A DNA stretch of 64,000 nucleotides, taken from the NCBI RefSeq assembly GCF_003428625.2, contig NZ_QVQT02000006.1:1-64000 (forward strand), given 5' to 3'. The position numbers and the translations under genes are program-made. A model generated the notes under the pieces. The model was not told where the DNA came from. It saw only the letters and a program-made list of their open reading frames with translations, and did not search any database. This DNA comes from Paracidobacterium acidisoli (GTDB taxonomy: Bacteria; Acidobacteriota; Terriglobia; Terriglobales; Acidobacteriaceae). Below, piece by piece: positions 17,999 to 25,554 of the stretch (the first letter of the stretch is position 1; each line of letters opens with the position of its first letter).

Positions 17999-19105
17999 TT
18001 ATTGCCGCAGTATTGCCTGCGCGGTGGCTGTCGGCAATTCATTGGCCTTGAGGTAGTTGCCGTAGCCGACGACCAGGGTTGATCCGACGAGCAGAGCGAG
18101 TCCGGCGGTGACCAGCCAGCGGGTTTTGAGGCTGGTGCCGCGCCACTCGTGCAGCAGGATTCCCCAGAGCGTGGAGAAGATGATGATGCTGGCCATGTGG
18201 AGGGTCCAGCTCGAGAAGTCGTACTTGCCCATCTTCGTCTGGCCCATGCTGTAGAAGAAGAACTGGAAGTACCACATGATGCCGGCGGCGGCGGACATGA
18301 GCAGGTTGACCCAGGGCGTGGCTCCATGGCGGCGGCCTTCCACGTACTGGCCCCAGGTGCGGTTGCGGAAGAGCAGCCAGGCACACCAGATGAAGTTGCT
18401 GGTGAATCCGCCCCAGAGGACGATGATGAGCACGGGCAGGTTCTGGAAGAGGTCGGCGTGGTGGTGGGCGAGGAGCCACTGCGCGGAGAGCGCGGCGATG
18501 GGCTTGCCGGCGGCGAGGCCGTAGGCGAAGCAGGCGCTCATGATGCCGGCAAAGGTGGCGACGAGGATGCCTTTGACGAAGCTGAACTCCTCGATGGTCT
18601 TCTTCTTTTCCTCGTCGGGCATTTCGCGCTCTTTGGAGAGGCCGGCGGCTCCGCTGAGGACGATGCCGAGCAGGCAGACGCCGATGCCGAGGAGAATGAT
18701 GCGGCCTGATGTGGACCCGGCGATGGCGGCGAACTGGCCTTCAAAGATGGGCGGCAGCAGCGTGCCGAAGGCGGTGCAGAGGCCGAGGGCGATGGCGTAT
18801 CCCAGAGCGATGCCGAGATAACGGACCGAAAGGCCGAAGGTGAGGCCGCCGATGCCCCAGAGAAATCCCCACATATAGGCATAGCCGATGCTGGACGCGG
18901 GCGCGTGGTGCAGGATGGCATAGGACGCGGGCACGAAGATGAGGGCGAGCACGGTGGGCGCGATGATCCAGCTGAAGACGCCCTGAAGAAGCCAGTAGAC
19001 CTCCCACGACCAGCGGCGGATTTTGCGAAAGGGCAGGTAGCAGCTTGCTGAGGAGAGTCCGCCGATCCAGTGGTAGACGATTCCCAGAAATGGATTTGGC
19101 CCCAT
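17999..19105 (-). CDS. rhaT: L-rhamnose/proton symporter RhaT
   Basis: A 368-residue inner-membrane transporter of the RhaT family with about ten hydrophobic helices. Segments such as GIVYHWIGGLSSASCYLPFRKI, YAYMWGFLWGIGGLTFGL and WEVYWLLQGVFSWIIAP are characteristic. It brings L-rhamnose into the cell with protons. ATG 19105 is preceded by AGGAG at good spacing. It is divergent from rhaI, sharing a 274-bp control region. Between helices 5 and 6 there is a charged loop (KEREMPDEEKKKTIEEF), normal for the family. Confidence 0.95.
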   Translation of the reverse strand: MGPNPFLGIVYHWIGGLSSASCYLPFRKIRRWSWEVYWLLQGVFSWIIAPTVLALIFVPASYAILHHAPASSIGYAYMWGFLWGIGGLTFGLSVRYLGIALGYAIALGLCTAFGTLLPPIFEGQFAAIAGSTSGRIILLGIGVCLLGIVLSGAAGLSKEREMPDEEKKKTIEEFSFVKGILVATFAGIMSACFAYGLAAGKPIAALSAQWLLAHHHADLFQNLPVLIIVLWGGFTSNFIWCAWLLFRNRTWGQYVEGRRHGATPWVNLLMSAAAGIMWYFQFFFYSMGQTKMGKYDFSSWTLHMASIIIFSTLWGILLHEWRGTSLKTRWLVTAGLALLVGSTLVVGYGNYLKANELPTATAQAILRQ

Positions 19106-19379
19106 TCAGCGTTCTCCTGTGCGCGTGTAATCGTGAGTCGGGATCATCGTAGCGGATGCGTGTACCAATTGGGAACTTTCTTTGCTAATGGATGGAAAAA
19201 CAAGGGGTGTTTACCCTGCTGAAGGGCTGGTGCAGATTTCCATTTTCTTTCTCGCACAGAATGGGTTGGATGGTAAATAATGCTCTACCGGAAGAGACAG
19301 GCGGAAATTCACGGGGGAACTGTGAAGTTTCAATAGATAGTTTGTTTCTGCTATTATCCTGGCGCGAGGAGATTCCCGA
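19106..19379. promoter_or_regulatory. Divergent rhaT-rhaI control region
   Basis: A 274-bp region between two divergent rhamnose genes. A TATTAT -10-like hexamer lies at 19352-19357 before rhaI, whose ribosome-binding site is AGGAG at 19367-19371. The palindromic segment TGTACCAATTGGGA is at 19161-19174 and CTTTGCTAATGG at 19180-19191. The second resembles motifs before the regulator and rhaEW (see findings). These are candidate operators only. Confidence 0.4.
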
Positions 19380-20558
19380 ATGAGCCGATTTGAAGAACGT
19401 ATCCATCATGCCCTTGATTCCTTTCAGATCGAGCTGCCGTCCTGGGGCTTTGCCAACACCGGGACACGGTTTGGGAAATTTCAGCAGGCGGAAGCGGCGA
19501 CCAGTATCGAAGAGAAGTTTGCCGATGCGGCGGAGGTACACGCGCTGACCGGAGCCAGCCCGTCGCTGGCGCTGCACGTGGAGTGGGACCTGCCGAATGG
19601 AGTGAAGGACGCGCAGCAGATCCGGTCGCTGGCGGCGAAGTACGGGATTCGCGCGGGCGCGATCAATCCCAACCTCTTCGAGCGGCAGGAGTACAAGTAC
19701 GGCTCGATCTGCAATCCGGACAAGGCGGTGCGGGCGATTGCGACGGATCATCTGCTGGAGTCGGTGGAGATTGCGAAGGCGCTCGGGATGCGGGATGTTT
19801 CGCTGTGGGTCTCCGATGGCTCGAATTATCCGGGCTCGCAGAGCATCCGGCGACGGATCGACTGGATGCTGGAGGTCTTTGCCGCGGTGCATGCGGCGCT
19901 CGGCGAGCGGCAGCGGATGCTGATCGAGTACAAGCCCTTCGAGCCGGCCTTTTATCACACCGATATCGCCGACTGGGGCATGGCGCTGGTGCTGGCGCGG
20001 CGGACGGGCCCGAAGGCCACGGTGCTGGTGGATACGGGGCATCACTATCAGGGGCAGAATATCGAACAGATCGTGACGTGGCTGCTGCATGAAGAGCTGC
20101 TGGGCGGCTTCCACTTCAACGACCGCAAGTATGCGGATGACGATCTGACGCTGGGCTCGATCGATCCTTACCAGATCTTCCGCATCTTCCATGAGATTTT
20201 CTCGAACGCCGCGGATGTGCAGCAGATACCGTTCATGATCGACCAGAGCCACAACCTGAAGGGCAAGATGGAAGCGATGGTGCAGACGGTGTGCAACGCG
20301 CAGGAGATCTTTGCCAAAGCGGCGATTGTGGACCGCGAGCGGCTGGGCGGGCTGCAGGATGAGGCGCGGCTGGTGGAGGCGGAAGAGTGCCTGCGCGAGG
20401 CCTTCTGGTTCGACGTGCGGCCAGCGATCCGGGAGTGGCGGCGGAGCCACGGGATTGCGGAAGATCCGCTCGATGCGCTGCGGACGAGCGGCTACCTTGA
20501 AAAGATCCGCGCAGAGCGGCGCGAGCGAAATGCGAAGGCGGTTGTGAGCTACGCGTGA
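19380..20558 (+). CDS. rhaI: L-rhamnose isomerase RhaI (Pseudomonas/Bacillus type)
   Basis: A 392-residue TIM-barrel sugar isomerase converting L-rhamnose to L-rhamnulose. Metal-binding and active-site positions are visible in LIEYKPFEPAFYHTD, VLVDTGHHYQGQN and GGFHFNDRKYADDDLTLGSIDP, and the substrate-site lid region in PNLFERQEYKYGSICNPDKAVR. It is related to P. stutzeri L-RhI rather than to E. coli RhaA. ATG 19380 has AGGAG 8 nt upstream. It is the first gene of the rightward cluster with the regulator, rhaEW, rhaB and the GH106 gene. Confidence 0.93.
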   Translation: MSRFEERIHHALDSFQIELPSWGFANTGTRFGKFQQAEAATSIEEKFADAAEVHALTGASPSLALHVEWDLPNGVKDAQQIRSLAAKYGIRAGAINPNLFERQEYKYGSICNPDKAVRAIATDHLLESVEIAKALGMRDVSLWVSDGSNYPGSQSIRRRIDWMLEVFAAVHAALGERQRMLIEYKPFEPAFYHTDIADWGMALVLARRTGPKATVLVDTGHHYQGQNIEQIVTWLLHEELLGGFHFNDRKYADDDLTLGSIDPYQIFRIFHEIFSNAADVQQIPFMIDQSHNLKGKMEAMVQTVCNAQEIFAKAAIVDRERLGGLQDEARLVEAEECLREAFWFDVRPAIREWRRSHGIAEDPLDALRTSGYLEKIRAERRERNAKAVVSYA

Positions 20559-20652
20559 GCGGCGGTTTCTGCGATCCATTGCAGAAACCACGTTCCAATA
20601 GCGAAATGATTGTGATATGGTCAGCGCTGAGTTTTTCCGGTGAGGTAAACCT

Positions 20653-21753
20653 TTGCCCAAATCTTCCACACGGCGCCTGTATCTCATTCCTATCCTGTCG
20701 AAGGCGCTCGATATCCTCGAGCTTCTGCAGAAAGAAGAGCAGCCGATGGCGCTGGAGGCGATCTTCCAGCGCACGCGCATCTCGAAGACGACTGTCTACC
20801 GCATTCTGAAAACGTTTGTTCACCGCGGCTATCTGGCGCAGTCGCAGGACGGATTGTACCGGCTGGTGACGCGGCCGCGGAAGGTGCGCTTCGGCTTCGG
20901 CAAACAGAGCGCGGAGATGCCCTTCTCAGAAGAAGTGACGGCGAGCCTGCGCGCGGCGGCGAGCCAGGCGGGCGTGGACCTGCTGGTGCTGGACAACCAC
21001 TACGACGCAGCGACGGCGATTCGTACGGCGGAGGAGTTTGTGCGCAATCGCGTGGACCTGGCGATCGAGTTCCAGATCGATCAGCAGGTGGCGCCGATTA
21101 TTGCGGACAAGATCGCGGCTGCGGGCATTCCGCTGATTGCGATCGATATTCCGCATCCGCACGCGACCTACTTCGGCGTGGACAACTACCGAGTGGGCGT
21201 GGAGGCGGGAGAGCTGCTGGCCCGCTATGCGCAGGAGCGCTGGCGCGGCAAGGCGGAGTGGATTCTGGGACTCGACATCGAAGAGGCGGGGCCGCTGGTG
21301 CAGAGCCGCATCACGGGAAGCTTCCAGGGGATTCGCAATAAGCTGCCGAACCAGCCGATCGAGACCTTCGTGCGCATGGATGGACGCGGGATGCGCGACA
21401 AGAGCTCGAAGCTGATTGCGGAGTTTCTGAACCGGCACCCGAAGGACCGGCACATTCTGATTGCCGCGGCCACGGATACGAGCGCGCTGGGCGCGCTGGA
21501 GGCGGTGCGCGAGCTGAAGCGCGAGAGGCATGTCGCCATTGCCGGACAGGACTGCATTCCGGAGGCGCTCGAAGAGATGCAGCGGCCGGACAGCCCGTGG
21601 GTGGGCTCGGTATCGCACGAGGCGCCGAGCTATGGTCCGTACCTGATCCAGCTGGGGCTGTCGATTCTTCGCGGCCAGACGGTTCCTCCGTACAACTACG
21701 TGGAGCACAAGCTGGTGACGGGCGCGGCGATGGCCAAAGCGGAGCAGGGGTGA
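20653..21753 (+). CDS. IclR-type HTH fused to a sugar-binding (PBP type 1) domain, likely rhamnose regulator
   Basis: A 366-residue cytoplasmic protein with an unusual architecture. Residues about 10-70 form an IclR-like winged helix (SKALDILELLQKEEQPMALE, RISKTTVYRILKTFVHRGYL). Instead of the IclR ligand domain, residues about 95-366 resemble a periplasmic-binding-protein type 1 sugar domain (NRVDLAIEFQIDQQVAPIIADKI, IPLIAIDIPHPHATYFGVDN, HILIAAATDTSALGALEAV, VAIAGQDCIPEALEEM). No signal peptide precedes it. The start is TTG 20653 with an AGGT ribosome-binding site 6 nt upstream. Position between rhaI and rhaEW suggests control of the rhamnose cluster, with L-rhamnose or a phosphorylated intermediate as effector; this is inference. 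Confidence 0.85.
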   Translation: MPKSSTRRLYLIPILSKALDILELLQKEEQPMALEAIFQRTRISKTTVYRILKTFVHRGYLAQSQDGLYRLVTRPRKVRFGFGKQSAEMPFSEEVTASLRAAASQAGVDLLVLDNHYDAATAIRTAEEFVRNRVDLAIEFQIDQQVAPIIADKIAAAGIPLIAIDIPHPHATYFGVDNYRVGVEAGELLARYAQERWRGKAEWILGLDIEEAGPLVQSRITGSFQGIRNKLPNQPIETFVRMDGRGMRDKSSKLIAEFLNRHPKDRHILIAAATDTSALGALEAVRELKRERHVAIAGQDCIPEALEEMQRPDSPWVGSVSHEAPSYGPYLIQLGLSILRGQTVPPYNYVEHKLVTGAAMAKAEQG

Positions 21754-21865
21754 CGGCCAAAACGGAGTAAAAGAAGCCGGTTTCGGCAGCGCCATTATTT
21801 TCCTATAGAAACATTTGCTCTATTGGTGTGGAATGTGACATGATTTCTGGCGAGAAGACCCGTCT

Positions 21866-24073
21866 ATGAAAACACTTTCCGCGCTTTGCTATCTGGATGA
21901 TCTGTGGGATGAAAAAATCGCCTCCGGCCTCGATGAGCCGGAGCTGCTGCGCTACCGCTCGAACCTGTTGGGCGCCGATCTGCGCATTACCAACTTCGGC
22001 GGCGGCAACACCAGCTCGAAGATTGCGCAGCCCGATCCGCTGACCGGCGAGCCGGCGGAGGTGCTGTGGGTAAAGGGCAGCGGCGGCGACCTGGGCAGCA
22101 TTCAGCGCAGAGGCTTTGCCACGCTCTACATGAACAAGCTGCTGGCGCTCGAGGGCAAGTACCAGGGCGTATCGCTTGAAGACGCGATGGTGGAGCTGTA
22201 TCCGCTGTGCACCTTCGGGCAGAACCCGGTGGCGGCCTCGATCGATACGCCGCTGCACGGCTTTCTTCCCTTCCCGCATGTCGATCACCTGCACCCGGAC
22301 TGGGCGATTGCACTGGCGGCGGCGGCGAACGGCAAATCGAAGATGGATGAGTTTAACCGCGAGTACGGCCACAGCCTGGTGTGGCTGCCGTGGCAGCGTC
22401 CGGGCTTTGAGCTGGGCCTGATGCTGCGCCGTATCGTTGCGGAGAATCCGGGCTGCGACGGCGTGGTGCTGGGCGGGCACGGGCTGTTTACGTGGGGCGA
22501 CACGCAGCGGCTGTGTTATCTGAACACGATCACGATGATCGACCACCTGGGCCAGTTCGTGCAGGAGCACATGGAGCGGAAGGGCGCGGCCATCTTCGGC
22601 GGCGCGGTACAGGAGGCGCGGGCGGACCGGAAGGAGCTGGCGCTGGATCTGCTGCCGTTTGTGCGCGGTCGCGTGTCGCAGCAGAAGCGGCTGATCGGCA
22701 GCTTCTGCGATCTGCCCGAGGTGCTGAAGTTCGTAAACTCGAAGGACGCGGCGGCGCTGGCGCATCTGGGCACGAGCTGCCCGGACCACTTTATCCGCAC
22801 GAAGATTCGTCCACTGTTTGTGCCGGCGGAGGCCGCGGATGATGCGGCTGCGATCCGGACGAAGATCGAGGCGGCGCTGAAGACCTACGGCGCCGAGTAC
22901 ACCGCATACTACAAGGCGCATGCGGAGCCGGATTCGCCGGCGATGCGCGACGCGAATCCGACGGTGGTGCTGGTGGCCGGAGTGGGGATGTTCTCGTTCG
23001 GCAGGAGCCGGACGGAGTCGCGGATTGTGGGCGAGTTCTACACGAATGCGATTCATGTGATGGAGGGCGCGACGGCGCTCGGGGACGGCAAGGCCGCTGC
23101 CGATGTGCCGCAGGCCGGGCCGGCGGCTCCGTGCGAAGCCTTCAAAGTGCATGCGAACTACGTGGCGCTGCCGGTGTCAGAGGCCTTCCGGATCGAGTAC
23201 TGGGCGCTGGAAGAGGCGAAGATCCGCAGACAGCCCGCGGAAAAAGAGCTGAGCCGGCAGATTGCGCTGATCGTGGGCGGTGCGAGCGGGATCGGCCGCG
23301 CCGTGGCGCTGCTGGCGGCCGAGCGCGGCGCGCATGTGATGATTGCCGACCGCGACCTGGCGGGATCGGAAAAAACGGCGAAGGAAGCGGCCGCTCTGGC
23401 GGGCAAAGAGGCGACGGGCGCAACGGCGGTGGATATTCGTAACCGTGACACTGTCTTTTCGGCGATCCGGGCCACAGTGGCGCAGTTTGGCGGACTGGAC
23501 ATTCTGATCAACACGGCGGCGATCTTTCCTTCGTCGCCGGATGGCGTGATCGGCGATGCGATGTGGGCGACGACGCTCGACCTGAACGTGACGGCGAATT
23601 ATCTTCTGGCCGACGAGGCGGCGAAGATCTTTGCGGCGCAGAATATCGATGCCAGCATTGTGCTGACGAGCTCGGCCAATGCAGTGGTGCCGAAGCGCGG
23701 CAGCGAAGTCTACGATGTGAGCAAGGCGGCGCTGAGCCACCTGGTGCGCGAGCTGGCGGTGGGCCTGAGCCCGAAGGTACGGGTGAACGGCATCAGCCCG
23801 GCGACGGTGGTGAAGGGATCGACGATGTTTCCGCGCGATCGCGTGATGTCGTCGCTGACGAAATACAACATCGCGTTCGATGCGGCATCGACGGACGACG
23901 AGCTGCGCAATCTGCTGGCAACGTTCTATGCGAAGCGCACGCTGACGCATCAGCCGATCGATCCGAACGACTGCGCGCAGGCGATTCTCTTCCTTGCCGG
24001 GCCCCATGCACGCTGCACGTCCGGACATCTGATCCCTGTGGATGGAGGATTGCCCGAGGCGTTTCTGCGGTGA
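21866..24073 (+). CDS. rhaEW: Bifunctional L-rhamnulose-1-phosphate aldolase / L-lactaldehyde dehydrogenase (RhaEW type)
   Basis: A 735-residue fusion. Residues about 1-430 are a class II aldolase (NFGGGNTSSK, VKGSGGDLGS, the zinc-site histidines in HGFLPFPHVDHLHPDW and GGHGLFTWGD). It would split L-rhamnulose-1-phosphate into DHAP and L-lactaldehyde. Residues about 460-735 are a short-chain dehydrogenase (VGGASGIGRAVALLA nucleotide site, S-E-V-Y-D-V-S-K catalytic Tyr-Lys), assigned in the family to lactaldehyde oxidation to lactate. Length matches the known fusion. The stop overlaps the rhaB start (TGATG). The lactate product could be consumed by LutABC encoded 5 kb away. Confidence 0.94.
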   Translation: MKTLSALCYLDDLWDEKIASGLDEPELLRYRSNLLGADLRITNFGGGNTSSKIAQPDPLTGEPAEVLWVKGSGGDLGSIQRRGFATLYMNKLLALEGKYQGVSLEDAMVELYPLCTFGQNPVAASIDTPLHGFLPFPHVDHLHPDWAIALAAAANGKSKMDEFNREYGHSLVWLPWQRPGFELGLMLRRIVAENPGCDGVVLGGHGLFTWGDTQRLCYLNTITMIDHLGQFVQEHMERKGAAIFGGAVQEARADRKELALDLLPFVRGRVSQQKRLIGSFCDLPEVLKFVNSKDAAALAHLGTSCPDHFIRTKIRPLFVPAEAADDAAAIRTKIEAALKTYGAEYTAYYKAHAEPDSPAMRDANPTVVLVAGVGMFSFGRSRTESRIVGEFYTNAIHVMEGATALGDGKAAADVPQAGPAAPCEAFKVHANYVALPVSEAFRIEYWALEEAKIRRQPAEKELSRQIALIVGGASGIGRAVALLAAERGAHVMIADRDLAGSEKTAKEAAALAGKEATGATAVDIRNRDTVFSAIRATVAQFGGLDILINTAAIFPSSPDGVIGDAMWATTLDLNVTANYLLADEAAKIFAAQNIDASIVLTSSANAVVPKRGSEVYDVSKAALSHLVRELAVGLSPKVRVNGISPATVVKGSTMFPRDRVMSSLTKYNIAFDAASTDDELRNLLATFYAKRTLTHQPIDPNDCAQAILFLAGPHARCTSGHLIPVDGGLPEAFLR

Positions 24074-25503
24074 TGCCGCGAGCTGCGCAGATAGCCATCG
24101 ATCTTGGGGCGGAGAGCTGCCGCGTTTCCCTGCTGCGGTGGCCGGAGGACAGGCCGGCGCTGCAGATGGTCCATCGCTTTGCGAATGGTCCGTGGCAGCA
24201 CGACGGCATTCGCTGGAACCTGGCCAGCATCTGCGAAGAGCTGGAGACGGGCCTGCGCCGATGCGCCGAGCTTGCGCCGGAGGGCGTGAGTTCGATTGGC
24301 GTGACGGGGTGGGCCGTCGATTATGTGCGTCTGGACGCGGCGGGACGGCCGGTGGATCAGCCCTACTGTTATCGCGACCCGCGCAACACGGCGGCGCTTG
24401 AAGCGGTACACGCGATTGTGCCGCCGGAGCTGCTGTATGCGAAGACGGGCGTGCAGGTGCAGGCGATCAATACGGTGTATCAGCTGTATGCGGACAAGGC
24501 CGATGCACGGCGCGCGCGGGCGCAGTGGGTGAATCTGCCGGAGTACATTCTGCACTGGCTGGGCGCGGGGCGCGTGGCCGAGTACACCAATGCGACGCAC
24601 ACGGCGCTGATCGACGCGGAGACGCGGCAGTGGTCAGATGAGCTGTTTGCGGCGCTGGGGCTGGACCGCGAGGCCGCGCCGGAGCTGGTGGCTCCGGGAT
24701 CGGTGGTGGGCAGAGTGCGCGGCGAGCTGAGCCGCCTGCCGGCATTTGCAGATACGCTGCTGATTGCGCCGGCATGCCACGATACGGCGTCGGCGATTGC
24801 GGGGATTCCGCAGGAGAGCGACGACTGGGTGTACATCAGCTCAGGGACGTGGTCGCTGGTGGGGACGCTGCTGCCGCAGACGCTGCGCACCGCGGAGACC
24901 TTCGAGCGGGCCTTTACCAATCTGGGCGCCGCAGGCGGCGACGTGCTCTTTCATCGCGGCATTGCCGGCATGTGGCTGCTGCGGCAGTGCATGAATGCAT
25001 GGGAGCAGGATCGCGGCGGAGACAAAGCATGGGGGCTGACGGAGCTGGTCGCGGCGGCACGCGAGCTGCCTGCTCCGGACCGTCTGCTCGATCTGGACGA
25101 TCCGGCGTTTTTTCAGCCTGGAGATATGCCGGCGCGCATCAATGAACAGCGGGCGGGGCTTGGTTTGCCGCAACTGCCGACGGGATGCCATGCTGCTCCT
25201 TACTTTGCGAGCCTGGTGTTTTACAGCCTGGCGAGACGGTACCGGTCGCTGATCGAGGATCTGGAGCGGCTGACGGGGCGCAGCTTCGGGCAGATCTGCG
25301 TGGTGGGCGGAGGCGGTCGCAACGAATTTCTGAATGCGCTGACGGCAGAGGCTACGGGGCTTGCGGTCGCGCGGTGCTCGGTGGAGAGCTCGACGATCGG
25401 GAACCTTGCAGTGCAGTGTGCGCGGCTGGAGCAGAGCACAGACGGCGTGACGAGAAGCGATATTGCGCGCTGGGCAAAGATGCTGACAGAAGGCGAAACG
25501 TAA
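24073..25503 (+). CDS. rhaB: Rhamnulokinase RhaB
   Basis: A 476-residue FGGY-family kinase that phosphorylates L-rhamnulose to L-rhamnulose-1-phosphate. Motifs: N-terminal phosphate loop IAIDLGAESCRVSLL, IGVTGWAVDYVRLD, the Asp-containing PACHDTASAIAGIP, ISSGTWSLVGT and the adenosine motif VVGGGGRNEFLNALTAEATG. ATG 24073 overlaps the rhaEW stop, so the two are coupled. It precedes the GH106 gene by 51 bp. The position of the kinase after the fused aldolase is normal for such clusters. Confidence 0.95.
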   Translation: MPRAAQIAIDLGAESCRVSLLRWPEDRPALQMVHRFANGPWQHDGIRWNLASICEELETGLRRCAELAPEGVSSIGVTGWAVDYVRLDAAGRPVDQPYCYRDPRNTAALEAVHAIVPPELLYAKTGVQVQAINTVYQLYADKADARRARAQWVNLPEYILHWLGAGRVAEYTNATHTALIDAETRQWSDELFAALGLDREAAPELVAPGSVVGRVRGELSRLPAFADTLLIAPACHDTASAIAGIPQESDDWVYISSGTWSLVGTLLPQTLRTAETFERAFTNLGAAGGDVLFHRGIAGMWLLRQCMNAWEQDRGGDKAWGLTELVAAARELPAPDRLLDLDDPAFFQPGDMPARINEQRAGLGLPQLPTGCHAAPYFASLVFYSLARRYRSLIEDLERLTGRSFGQICVVGGGGRNEFLNALTAEATGLAVARCSVESSTIGNLAVQCARLEQSTDGVTRSDIARWAKMLTEGET

Positions 25504-25554
25504 CGGAAATTGTTACGATTCTGAAACGTATCCCTCGCGACAGGAGCGGTTCTG

